Shown here: one piece after another, positions 21,327 through 29,352 of the stretch | How the letters are laid out: every line of letters starts with the position of its first letter | How positions within the stretch are numbered: the stretch's first letter is position 1 | Source: Alteromonadaceae bacterium | Lineage (GTDB): Bacteria > Pseudomonadota > Gammaproteobacteria > Pseudomonadales > Cellvibrionaceae | Length of the DNA: 35,187 bases | Reading direction: 5' to 3' | Assembly (NCBI GenBank): GCA_002746115.1 | Contig: NVXL01000013.1 | Span: 7,572 to 42,758, forward strand | Position numbers and translations under genes: made by a program | Notes under the pieces: model-generated | What the model was told of the DNA's origin: nothing | What the model saw: only the letters and a program-made list of their open reading frames with translations | Database searches by the model: none

Positions 21327-23669
21327 ATGAACATGAAGTTAGATGAGGCGATAGCCTTAGCCCTAGGTCAACTTGAGCAAGGCAACTTGGTTCAAGCCGA
21401 GTCGCTCCTTAAAAAGGTGCTGGCCGCCGTCCCGGATCAACCCGATGCACTGCACTTTCTTGGCGTAATCGCCCACCAAGTTGGGAAAGACGATGTCGCA
21501 AAACAGCTGATTGGTCGTGCAGTGGCCATCATGCCTAGCTATGCCGCCGCCCATAGTAACTTGGGTAATGTGTTAAAGAATTTGGGTGAGTTTGATGCAG
21601 CCTTAGCCGCCTACAGCAAAGCCTTAGCGCTTAAGCCCTCAATGGCGCAAGCGCATAATAATTGCGGGGTTATATATCAGGAATGTGGCAAGCTCGATCA
21701 AGCTATTGTCAGCTTTAAGCAAGCCGCTCAAGCGAACCCCGCTTACAGCGAGGCTTTGTATAACCTCGGCTACGCTCAGCAATGCATAGATGACTACGAT
21801 AAGGCTCAGCAAAGCTATCTCGAGTCAATCAAACAGAACCCAGAGTTAATTGAAGCGCATAATAACTTGGGTTTTATTCTCTGCAAGCTCGACCAGCCTG
21901 ACCAGGCGATTCAGCATCTAAATCGCGCACTGGAGATTAACCCGACTTACGCGCAAGCGCATATAAACCTAGGAAAGGCTTACTTCCAGCTTGGCGAAAG
22001 CGAAAAAGCCATTGCATCTTACTCAGCGTCCATTCGCATCGACCCAAATTTTACTGAAGCTTACAATAATCTCGGCATGTTATACCGAGATAAAGATGAT
22101 CATGATGGTGCGCGCGCGTATTATTTAAAAGCCATTGAAATTAGCCCTGAGTATTCGGAGGCGCATTTTAATTTGGCGGAGATACTACATGTTAACAGAA
22201 AATATTCTGAGGCAATTGAACATTACCGCAGAGCCACGGCTAAGCGGGACGACTACATCGAGGCTTATCGAAACTGTGGCCAATGTTATTGCGAGCTTGG
22301 CGAGTATAAACAAGCGATTACCCAATTCCAGTCGGCATTGCAGGTCAGCACCAACTCGGCCTTACTGCATTTAAGCCTAGCCAATGCCTTTCGAGATGAT
22401 TTAGATTTTGATAGCGCGATCAAGCATTACCATACCGCTATTGATATCGAGCCTGAATACGCCGACGACGCCTACCGAAGCATTGCCGTTATCTACGATA
22501 GGCGCTCTGATCTGCCAGCCGCGCAAGGCTGGATTAAGAAAGCCTTGCAAGCTAAGCCCGATAGCCTAGCGTCGATGATGTTTTATGCAAAGTTACTCGT
22601 AAGATCAAAAAAATTCGCAGAGGCGCAAAAATTACTCGAAGGACTGGACCAAGGGCAATTAGCCCATGATGAAGCCGCGACGCTTTTCTCGCTCTTAGGG
22701 AACATTGCGGATAAAACCAATCAGCCGAATAAGGCATTCAAATATTTTATTCAGGCCAATCAGCATAAAGAGCAAACCCCGCAGGGCAAGGCCTGCAAGC
22801 CTGCGTCCTATGTTCAAATGGTTGACAACATTTTAGCAAAGTTGAATACGCTTACAGTGGATGACTTAGGTGGCGACTTAAGTGGCGAAGAAAACTGTCG
22901 TGATGGTACAAACGAGCCAAATTTTCTGGTAGGTTTTCCGCGCTCAGGCACGACCTTGATAGACCAAATACTCAACAGCCACCCGAAGGCACAGGTACTG
23001 GAGGAGCAGCCGATTGTTGAGAATACGCTTAAATCTTTAAACACTCCAGAAGCCGTTTATCCGGATATTATTCGCCAGCTAAGCAGCTCACAAATAACGG
23101 ATCTAAGGGCTTTATATTTCGAGGGCGTAAGCAAATATATTCAGCCCGCCGAGGGGAGTTTGTTCATTGATAAGCTTCCCTTAAATATTATGCGAATAAT
23201 GCAGATCAAAAAGCTATTTCCCTCATCAAAAATTATTTTTGTACTGCGACACCCTTGCGATGTGATACTTAGTAATTTTATGCAAAATTACAGTGTTAAT
23301 AATGCAATGGCTAATTTCCATACGCTTGAAAGCACGGCAAACCTTTATCTCAAAGTACTCTCGGTATGGGAGGCGACGTGCGATAACTTCGCGCTTGATT
23401 ACCATACCGTAAGATACGAGTCCTTAGTGGATGATATGGCGACAGAAACCCAAAGCTTGCTGGATTATCTCGGGCTGGATTGGAGTGATGCTGTGCTTAG
23501 GTTTGATAAAAATGCGAAAACCAGACTGATCAGAACGCCAAGCTATGAAAGCGTCACGCAGCCGATATATCGACGGAGCGTTGGGAGGTGGAAGCAGTAT
23601 GAAAAACATTTTTCAACGATCTTACCTGCGCTTGAGCCTATCTGCGAGAAGTATCAATATGACCTTTAG
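21327..23669 (+). CDS. TPR-repeat sulfotransferase
   Basis: A 780-aa two-part protein. Residues 1-480 are about twelve tetratricopeptide repeats of the 'AHNNLGFILCKLDQPDQAIQ' type. From about residue 530 a sulfotransferase domain starts with LVGFPRSGTTLIDQILNSHP, the 5'-phosphosulfate loop that binds PAPS; the second PAPS motif is IFVLRHPCDVILSNFM near residue 638, and YRRSVGRWKQYEKHF is the conserved end. Such enzymes move sulfate from PAPS onto proteins or glycans; the TPR part would select the acceptor. There is no signal peptide, so it is cytosolic. A second ATG two codons in is also possible. No obvious substrate gene is adjacent. Confidence 0.93.
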   Translation: MNMKLDEAIALALGQLEQGNLVQAESLLKKVLAAVPDQPDALHFLGVIAHQVGKDDVAKQLIGRAVAIMPSYAAAHSNLGNVLKNLGEFDAALAAYSKALALKPSMAQAHNNCGVIYQECGKLDQAIVSFKQAAQANPAYSEALYNLGYAQQCIDDYDKAQQSYLESIKQNPELIEAHNNLGFILCKLDQPDQAIQHLNRALEINPTYAQAHINLGKAYFQLGESEKAIASYSASIRIDPNFTEAYNNLGMLYRDKDDHDGARAYYLKAIEISPEYSEAHFNLAEILHVNRKYSEAIEHYRRATAKRDDYIEAYRNCGQCYCELGEYKQAITQFQSALQVSTNSALLHLSLANAFRDDLDFDSAIKHYHTAIDIEPEYADDAYRSIAVIYDRRSDLPAAQGWIKKALQAKPDSLASMMFYAKLLVRSKKFAEAQKLLEGLDQGQLAHDEAATLFSLLGNIADKTNQPNKAFKYFIQANQHKEQTPQGKACKPASYVQMVDNILAKLNTLTVDDLGGDLSGEENCRDGTNEPNFLVGFPRSGTTLIDQILNSHPKAQVLEEQPIVENTLKSLNTPEAVYPDIIRQLSSSQITDLRALYFEGVSKYIQPAEGSLFIDKLPLNIMRIMQIKKLFPSSKIIFVLRHPCDVILSNFMQNYSVNNAMANFHTLESTANLYLKVLSVWEATCDNFALDYHTVRYESLVDDMATETQSLLDYLGLDWSDAVLRFDKNAKTRLIRTPSYESVTQPIYRRSVGRWKQYEKHFSTILPALEPICEKYQYDL

Positions 23670-23749
23670 AGGCGGTAATCTTAGTGTGGTTGTGGCGCTG
23701 GGTGTAAATAAAACAATGAACATTCAACAGCCCATAGACCCTCGTTAAT

Positions 23750-24304
23750 ATGACTCTTCCAGAGCTAATATTTCTTGTTTTCGTACTTCTTGTTGCCTTA
23801 TCTATTGTTTGGTCCACACTGCAAACTGGCATCTCCCCCATGATGAGTTCAGGCAAAGCTTTGCAAGCCATGCTTGCGTCAATAGACGAGTCTGACAATA
23901 GGCCTGAAAATGGGCATTTAATTGATCTCGGTTCTGGCTGGGGGACGCTCGTTATTGCTGTCGCCCGTAAGCATCCACATCAACAAGTGATCGGCTACGA
24001 GCTGTCATGGTTTCCGTGGTTGGTTTCAATGATTCGGAAATATAGTTTAGGTCTGGATAACCTTACGCTCTACCGCAAGGATTTTAGGAATGCTGAACTC
24101 GGCGATGCTTCTATTTTATTCTGTTATCTTTTCCCGGGTGGTATGCATGCTCTCCATGAAAAGCTGAAGCGTGAGTTATTAAATGAGATTATCATTGTGA
24201 GTAACGCATTCGCTTTACCGTCATGCGAACCCACAAAAGTCATCCAACTTAACGATATTTTCCAAACGCCGATTTACGTATATTATTGGCGACCAAAGTG
24301 CTGA
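23750..24304 (+). CDS. Membrane-anchored SAM-dependent methyltransferase
   Basis: A 184-aa protein. Residues 1-25 are a single membrane helix (LIFLVFVLLVALSIVWSTLQ). HLIDLGSGWGTLVIAVAR is SAM-binding motif I; VIGYELSWFPWLVS has the acidic residue of motif II, and DASILFCYLFPGGMHALHEK is the post-motif strand. The build, an N-terminal helix followed by a small 'DLGSG.G' Rossmann domain, recalls FAM173/ATPSCKMT-like lysine methyltransferases; that likeness is inference. It lies 81 bp downstream of the TPR-sulfotransferase and may be co-transcribed. Substrate unknown. Confidence 0.8.
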   Translation: MTLPELIFLVFVLLVALSIVWSTLQTGISPMMSSGKALQAMLASIDESDNRPENGHLIDLGSGWGTLVIAVARKHPHQQVIGYELSWFPWLVSMIRKYSLGLDNLTLYRKDFRNAELGDASILFCYLFPGGMHALHEKLKRELLNEIIIVSNAFALPSCEPTKVIQLNDIFQTPIYVYYWRPKC

Positions 24305-24402
24305 CTGTAATTATTGCAAACCCCGTCGCATAGAAGCATGATGGCTGCCCGAGCATAAACGCCCCAAAAAACCAAATCCACCCCAAATTTGCCGAAAAGT
24401 AA

Positions 24403-24428
24403 AATAATGTGACGTGGTTCACATTATT
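24403..24428 (+). promoter_or_regulatory. Perfect CRP-type binding site
   Basis: AATAATGTGA (24403-24412) and TCACATTATT (24419-24428) are exact inverted repeats around CGTGGT, containing TGTGA-N6-TCACA, the CRP consensus. A further TTGTGACG half-site lies about 45 bp downstream. Both precede the secreted protein gene at 24581, suggesting cAMP-CRP control of that gene. Confidence 0.85.
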
Positions 24429-24580
24429 TGCAGATAATCCTTTATTTGTGACGTGTTTCCGAGTTTAATAGCTGCACATTATATAAACACCTTCCGCTTA
24501 GCACTTATAGTGCTTAGTAAGGCAGGGATAGACTTATTCCAAGCTACCGAAAAATGCTTACCCACTCTGAGACCCCAAAT

Positions 24581-25981
24581 ATGACACGACCAACCACAAA
24601 GAAATCACTACTTTTAGCCACAGTAATTTCAAGCTTATGCTTTGGCTCTGCCGCAATGGCCGGTTACGATATCAACAGCATTGGCGAGAGCCTAACACGC
24701 GACCTAGAAAATGGTGTGGTCGTAAAATCTGTTCGTAATACCGATTTCACTGTCAATATTGTATTAGTTGACGGCACAAACGAAACGCTGATTGCAGAAA
24801 ATTCTAGCGGTTCTGAACATCTAAATCTATCAAACGGAATTGTTTATTGGATTTCTAGCCAGATAGTTGACGGTAACCTAGAGCGTACGCTCAACGCAGC
24901 TCAATATGGCACTACCACCGTCATCCATACAAGCGCCAATCGAATAGGTGGTTTCTCCTACGACGACGAAGGTAACGTAGCCTGGGTTGAGCACATTAAT
25001 GGCGGCAATGAAGTATTCTACTACGACGGCACCTCGATCACTCAAATCACGACTGGCCATACTAACTTCGCCATCAGCGACGACACACGCAACATTCATA
25101 CACAGAACGGCAATGTGGTTTGGGGCGAGTCCCAAGCACTGTATCTTTGGAATGGTTACTCGGTAGAAAAAATTTCGCCAGAAGGTCAATCACTCGGTCA
25201 ATTTGCGAGCCTTGACGCAAACACTGTCACTTGGATTGCCAGTGATGCTATCACTAGCGCTAGCGAGGTTTTCCAATATGACTTTTTTCAAGATCAAGAA
25301 GGGGTTCTTACCCAATTAACCAACGACGGCGAACCCAAAAACGACGTATTAACAAAAGATGGTATCACCACCTATCAAGTCAGCAACGGCCACATAGGAA
25401 TACCTTCTGATGACCTTTATGTTATCGAAAACGGTAACCCAGAATTACTATCTATTCGCTCTGTATCTGTGGATATCGATAACGGAAAAGTGGTTTGGAC
25501 GGAAGGGCAATCACTAGATATCAATGGGGAATTGTTCCAGTACGAGAATGGCCTTACCACGCAAATCGATACCAATGGCATGCGCGCTAATAGCATGATG
25601 GCCGAAGGTGGACACATTCTTTGGGTAAATAGCGGCTCAGAAACTTGGCTTGCAAGCCCAGCCGCGGAACAAGAAACACCCGTCATCAATTTAGGTGGCG
25701 AACACGGCGTAACGGAAATTGATTTAAGTGAAGCAACCACTATTCAAGTGTCTCAGTGGAGCCCATGGAGCTGGACCCCCTCCAATATCGGCTTCGGATT
25801 CTCCCCCGCTGATAATATGACTCTGAATGGTATCGTCGCTATCGACTCTGACGGTAATTCGCATAATCTGGCTGATTACTGGGCCGCCGTTAACCGTCCT
25901 TTTTCTTGGGAGCCTATCCGCCTAACATTGCCAGCAGTTCCTGGTCGCGTCATTAATGTTCAATGGTGGGCAGAAGGCTAA
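24581..25981 (+). CDS. Secreted beta-propeller-like protein under CRP control
   Basis: About 466 aa from MTRPTTKKSLLLATVISSLC; the signal peptide ends AAMA. An ATG at 24554 would add nine residues. Residues 50-370 repeat a blade-like pattern of short strands ending in 'V.W': GIVYWISSQIV, GNVAWVEHI, GNVVWGES, NTVTWIAS, GKVVWTEG, GHILWVNSG, suggesting a beta-propeller of the TolB/WD-like type. The last 110 residues, starting VTEIDLSEATTIQVSQWSPW, form a separate Trp-rich beta domain that could bind polysaccharide. No catalytic motif was seen. CRP control would link it to carbon supply. It ends at a strong terminator. Confidence 0.75.
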   Translation: MTRPTTKKSLLLATVISSLCFGSAAMAGYDINSIGESLTRDLENGVVVKSVRNTDFTVNIVLVDGTNETLIAENSSGSEHLNLSNGIVYWISSQIVDGNLERTLNAAQYGTTTVIHTSANRIGGFSYDDEGNVAWVEHINGGNEVFYYDGTSITQITTGHTNFAISDDTRNIHTQNGNVVWGESQALYLWNGYSVEKISPEGQSLGQFASLDANTVTWIASDAITSASEVFQYDFFQDQEGVLTQLTNDGEPKNDVLTKDGITTYQVSNGHIGIPSDDLYVIENGNPELLSIRSVSVDIDNGKVVWTEGQSLDINGELFQYENGLTTQIDTNGMRANSMMAEGGHILWVNSGSETWLASPAAEQETPVINLGGEHGVTEIDLSEATTIQVSQWSPWSWTPSNIGFGFSPADNMTLNGIVAIDSDGNSHNLADYWAAVNRPFSWEPIRLTLPAVPGRVINVQWWAEG

Positions 25982-26037
25982 TAATGGCCGCTAGCTAAAA
26001 AACTTAGGCTATATTTAGAGTTAAAATGTTCAAAGTT

Positions 26038-26071
26038 AAAAAGGGTGCATCGAAAAATGTGCCCTTTTTTT
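26038..26071 (+). terminator. Terminator of the propeller-like gene
   Basis: AAAAAGGGTGCA (26038-26049) pairs with TGTGCCCTTTTT (26058-26069) through two wobbles, around loop TCGAAAAA, with a run of T at the end. Confidence 0.85.
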
Positions 26072-26085
26072 CTGCTCGATAAACC

Positions 26086-26170
26086 CGTAGCCCAATGTAG
26101 CGAAGCGGAATTCGGGAGATTTTTACAGTGTTACAAATCCGGATTCCGCTGCACTCCATCCAAGCTACGA
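26086..26170. repeat. REP-like palindromic element, copy 1
   Basis: GTAGC at the left end pairs with GCTAC at the right, and AGCGGAATTCGGGA (26104) with TCCGGATTCCGCT (26138), giving an imperfect palindrome of about 85 bp. A second copy lies at 29240-29312. Similar 'CGGATTCCGCT..ATCC..GCTACG' palindromes are widespread between genes in Gammaproteobacteria. Confidence 0.7.
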
Positions 26171-26320
26171 ACTCACTTGGGGAGATACTGTGCATTATAC
26201 CAGTGTAACAGATAACACCAACATAACCTTGTACTTACAGGCATCAAGGAGTAGAATAAGCGCGCGGCTCCGCCCCTTAGTGGTCAATCACGAGATTACT
26301 CACTAGGCAAGGTGCGGCAA

Positions 26321-26587
26321 TTACAGTAATAAGTTAATCTGTAAGGTAAATATTACGCCAACAGGCACGAAGGCTCTGGCTTGTTGAGCCTAGCTAAAGC
26401 TACGACAAGAACACCAGCTTACCGCCCCGACAGCAGTACTTAACGCTTTGAAATGGGAATAGCGTGGCTTTGGCGCCAAAACATAATGGCTCGCAACGCA
26501 CACACGCCAACGGCTTTTTGAATATTTCCTATCGATGATAGACTGTGCGGCGATATTGGTATCGCTCAACATACAATTGTGCCTCAC
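26321..26587 (-). other. Recurrent-looking open frame with one internal stop, non-coding or relic
   Basis: On the minus strand a frame runs from an ATG at 26587 through VLAPKPRYSHFKALSTAVGA, VSWCSCRSFS, a TAG at 26389-26387, then AQQARAFVPVGVIFTLQ and INLLL to a stop at 26321. I associate this ending with hypothetical ORFs that recur in marine Gammaproteobacteria, which would make it a dispersed element or structured RNA read as protein rather than a gene. No ribosome site is seen. It fills most of the 660-bp gap before 26641. Confidence 0.4.
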
Positions 26588-26640
26588 AAAAACCCATCAC
26601 TACTTACAGTCAATATAGATTGATAACTTTTAGGCGAGCT

Positions 26641-27285
26641 ATGGCTACAACTAATAAAGAGCTTCAACCAACTATTATTTCTTTTGTAAAGGATCTTCCT
26701 AACCTATGCTCACTTGCTGGATTAGCCTGTACAATATTAGCCATTTATTTCAGCATTTTGGGCATTTATTACGCCGCTATGATTGGAATGGTTTGGGCCG
26801 TTGCTTTTGATTGGGCCGATGGATTAGTTGCTCGAAAAATGAAAGGAAGAACGGGGAATGATCGTGCATTTGGGGGGCAGCTCGATGTATTGATAGATAT
26901 TGTTAGTTATGGCGTCACCCCTGCGATTCTTCTAATGAGCTATGGAAGTTTCGAGCCTATATTTTTAATCGGTGCCTTTTTAATACTGGCGGCGAGCGCG
27001 ATAAGATTAAGCTATTTTAGCACCTTTGGCCTCTCGAATGACGCGAAATATACAGGCTTAGCGCTCGACAACAACAGCCTAATTATCGTTTTTGTTTTTA
27101 TATTTGAAAGTATTTTAAGTCCTGCGATTTTTTCTACAGTATTTTACATCACAGCTTTAGGGCTCGCAGCTTTAAATGTATCTCAAATAAAAACGCCAAA
27201 ACTTTCTGGAAGCCCAATTAACGTCTACGTTCTTTCTGCTTATACCATTGCGATAAGCGGAATTTATGGGTGGAAGCTTTTATAA
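26641..27285 (+). CDS. CDP-alcohol phosphatidyltransferase
   Basis: A 214-aa integral membrane enzyme that joins a CDP-activated alcohol or lipid to an acceptor alcohol. DWADGLVAR (57-65) followed by GGQLDVLID (to D86) is the family's D-x2-D-G-x2-A-R...G-x3-D-x3-D active site; all four aspartates are present. Roughly six hydrophobic helices follow (IFLIGAFLILAASAIRL, NNSLIIVFVFIFESIL). An open frame extends to 26545, but the ATG at 26641 fits the family. Bacterial relatives make phosphatidylserine or phosphatidylglycerophosphate or use CDP-choline-like donors. The adjacent cytidylyltransferase suggests that the donor is a CDP-small-alcohol made locally. Confidence 0.92.
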   Translation: MATTNKELQPTIISFVKDLPNLCSLAGLACTILAIYFSILGIYYAAMIGMVWAVAFDWADGLVARKMKGRTGNDRAFGGQLDVLIDIVSYGVTPAILLMSYGSFEPIFLIGAFLILAASAIRLSYFSTFGLSNDAKYTGLALDNNSLIIVFVFIFESILSPAIFSTVFYITALGLAALNVSQIKTPKLSGSPINVYVLSAYTIAISGIYGWKLL

Positions 27286-27345
27286 AAACCAAGATATAAA
27301 TATTTATTATTTTAAATTTCAAACAATAGGAGTTGACTTGTCTCA

Positions 27346-27786
27346 ATGATTGTATATACGGTGGGTACGTTTGATTTGTTGCATGTGGGGCACCTTGCTT
27401 TGTTGGAATATTGTAGGACATTAGGCGATGTCGTCGCAGTTGGTGTTGCCTCCAATAGCGTAGTGAGTTCGTATAAACCTAATATACCCGTCATTCCGCT
27501 CGAAGAACGAATGGAAATGCTAAAAGCTTTACGCTGTGTTGATATTGTACGCCCTTACGACAAGCTTGAATATGTATCCGCTTGTGAAGAATTAAAGCCT
27601 GATATTTTTGTTATTGGTGAGGACTGGGGGAATAAACCGCATAATCTTGATGTGGAGGCTTATTTACACTCCAAGGGCAACAAAGTCATCCAGGTCAGCT
27701 ACAACCCAAAAACGTCATCTACAAAAATAAAGCAAAATGTTATCTCTCAATCTCACAGAGGAACGTATCTCGCACAAGAGCTTTAG
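27346..27786 (+). CDS. Cytidylyltransferase of the glycerol-3-phosphate/phosphocholine type
   Basis: A 146-aa nucleotidyltransferase. VGTFDLLHVGHLALLEYCRT carries the HxGH signature (H13, H16) that binds CTP; PVIPLEERMEMLKALRCVD and FVIGEDWGNK are family strands, and TSSTKIK corresponds to the RTEGISTS-type motif, here weakened. Such enzymes form CDP-glycerol, CDP-choline or CDP-ethanolamine from CTP and a phospho-alcohol. It starts 60 bp downstream of the CDP-alcohol phosphatidyltransferase gene with no terminator, so the two probably form an operon that activates and attaches a polar head group. Which alcohol cannot be told. The Shine-Dalgarno (GGAG) is about 13 bases away. Confidence 0.92.
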   Translation: MIVYTVGTFDLLHVGHLALLEYCRTLGDVVAVGVASNSVVSSYKPNIPVIPLEERMEMLKALRCVDIVRPYDKLEYVSACEELKPDIFVIGEDWGNKPHNLDVEAYLHSKGNKVIQVSYNPKTSSTKIKQNVISQSHRGTYLAQEL

Positions 27787-27957
27787 TAGATCACCCTCCA
27801 GTATTTGAGTCGCACTTTTCAGTGCGTTCTCTCCTTCTGACTCGCTTTGGCAGAGGGTCAGAATATTATCAGCTCACCGAACAATCCGACGCTTCCTCCG
27901 CTTCATTTCCTGACCGAAAGTTTCAAGATAAATATTCGCCAACAACGGGCTAATGAC
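27787..27957 (-). pseudogene. Relic of a group II intron reverse transcriptase
   Basis: On the minus strand, starting at 27957, a frame reads VISPLLANIYLETFGQEMKR, RKRRIVR, stop, ADNILTLCQSESEGENALKS, ATQILEGDL. 'GVISPLLANIYL', then 'RYADD...LC.SE.EAE.AL....ILE.L', is the diagnostic palm region of group II intron maturases; the Tyr codon of YADD has become a TGA stop and the second Asp an Asn. Upstream of 27957 the frame is lost. No intron RNA domains V/VI are visible. It is a dead fragment, extending right up to the end of the cytidylyltransferase gene; the remaining gap to 28118 holds nothing supportable. Confidence 0.75.
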
Positions 27958-28118
27958 GCCACTTTGCGAACTACCTACCTGGTTCGACTCCCACTCTTTT
28001 TCCTACCACTACTCCACTGCACAAAAAATGCTTAATCAGTCTCAGCACACTACCACCAGCCTCTCGACACTTAACCCACCCACTAAGCAGGGCATCATTC
28101 TCTTAACAGGTACAGATC

Positions 28119-28994
28119 ATGCAAAAGCGTTTACTAGGCTTGTCTTTTTCCTTGTTTCTTCTCTTCGGTGTATTTGCCTGCACTCAAGCCCCCCAACAGC
28201 CTTCCCCTGCGGCTGAAACAAGCTCCGCGCCAGGGCTTGTGGACGATCATTTTACTTACAAAGAGGTATCTCCAGGCGTCTGGCAGATTGATGATCAGGG
28301 GCTTAGTAATATCTATTTGGTGACAGGTACGACCAAAGCATTGCTGATTGATAGCGGTCAGGGGAAGGGGAATCTATTAAAAACAGTGCGGGAGATTACC
28401 GCCCTTCCCGTCTCAACCGTAATTACCCATGGTCACCCGGATCACGCCTGCGGGCGATTTCAGTTTGAGCTGATCTACGGATCAGCTAAAGATATTGAAC
28501 TGATGGACTTTTTTTGCACCGCCCCAAATCAACCGACGATTAACCCAGTAAAAACCGGCAGCCATTTTGATTTAGGTGACCGAACAATAGAAGTACTTGA
28601 ACAACCGGGGCACACGGCTGGCAGTATTGTACTGCTGGATAAGGCGAATAAAATGACCTTTACCGGGGACAACAATAATATTTTGGTTTGGCTATATCTC
28701 GGACACAGCAAACCACTTAAAACGTATCAGGACTCTTTGAAGAGGATGAATACCTATATCAATAAAAATGAAATTAACATCATCTACCCCGGTCACGATG
28801 GGCCAAATCAACCCGGTCTGATTGCGGATCAGATTGCTTGCATTGATGCAATTTTAAATCAGCAGTGTACTGGTGAACCTTACACCAATGAGCTAACCCC
28901 TTACAGCGGTCAACTATGCAACAGCCAATACGCACCCGCCTGCCAATCCGCACAGATCGTGTTTGACCCGAAAAATCTTTGGGAAAAGCCGTAA
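28119..28994 (+). CDS. Lipoprotein metallo-beta-lactamase-fold hydrolase
   Basis: A 291-aa protein with a lipoprotein-type leader (FSLFLLFGVFAC, C21). The MBL metal-binding set is complete: THGHPDHACG (H104, H106, D108, H109), QPGHTAGS (H165), FTGDNN (D184) and YPGHDG (H226). The two-zinc centre would hydrolyse an ester, lactone or amide in the periplasm. Extra cysteines near the C-terminus (CIDAILNQQC, LCNSQYAPAC) likely form disulfides. It resembles general MBL-fold proteins annotated as lactamase-like or quorum-quenching enzymes more than true beta-lactamases; substrate unknown. The ribosome site is weak (AGG). Confidence 0.9.
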   Translation: MQKRLLGLSFSLFLLFGVFACTQAPQQPSPAAETSSAPGLVDDHFTYKEVSPGVWQIDDQGLSNIYLVTGTTKALLIDSGQGKGNLLKTVREITALPVSTVITHGHPDHACGRFQFELIYGSAKDIELMDFFCTAPNQPTINPVKTGSHFDLGDRTIEVLEQPGHTAGSIVLLDKANKMTFTGDNNNILVWLYLGHSKPLKTYQDSLKRMNTYINKNEINIIYPGHDGPNQPGLIADQIACIDAILNQQCTGEPYTNELTPYSGQLCNSQYAPACQSAQIVFDPKNLWEKP

Positions 28995-29078
28995 TAATGA
29001 ACATAACGGGAGTTTCAATAACGTCGATTCCCTAGAATTGTGATATTTTTGATGTTGTTTAAAATTGAGTAAAACTGT

Positions 29079-29237
29079 ATGAACCGTCGTAAAAAAGCCA
29101 CTCAGATATTCAAAGCCCGGGTCAAAAGAGCTAATGCTAAATTGGCTCCGAAAAAAAAGTCTAAATACATTAGCAAGGCCGAGCGGGCAAAATTAGAAGC
29201 CGAAGCCAATCAAAATACAGTCGTACCTGAAAGCTGA
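29079..29237 (+). CDS. DUF2986 family small basic protein
   Basis: A 52-aa protein, MNRRKKATQIFKARVKRANA followed by KLAPKKKSKYISKAERAKLE and an acidic end. This matches DUF2986, a family of very small Lys/Arg-rich proteins of Shewanella, Vibrio and related Gammaproteobacteria; the 'KYISKAERAKLEAEA' end is the hallmark. Function unknown; the charge suggests nucleic-acid or ribosome contact. It lies between the MBL hydrolase and a REP-like palindrome. Confidence 0.85.
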   Translation: MNRRKKATQIFKARVKRANAKLAPKKKSKYISKAERAKLEAEANQNTVVPES

Positions 29238-29239
29238 TT

Positions 29240-29312
29240 TGAGCATCCCGGAACGGAATGCGGGAGATTTCTCTACCAATCCCGGATTCCGTTGCACATC
29301 CTCCAGACTACG
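29240..29312. repeat. REP-like palindromic element, copy 2
   Basis: AACGGAATGCGGGA and TCCCGGATTCCGTT pair in 13 of 14 positions around a short loop. Relative to the copy at 26086, the second stem pair changes from G-C to A-T on both arms (AGCGG/CCGCT against AACGG/CCGTT), so the structure is kept while the sequence changes. Confidence 0.7.
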
Positions 29313-29352
29313 AGCTAGTATTTGATCCACATTTTTACCCGCTCAATTTATC

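Noticed and set aside
28529-29004. Minus-strand frames across the MBL hydrolase
   Set aside because: They are shadows of a gene with the full metal-binding motif set.
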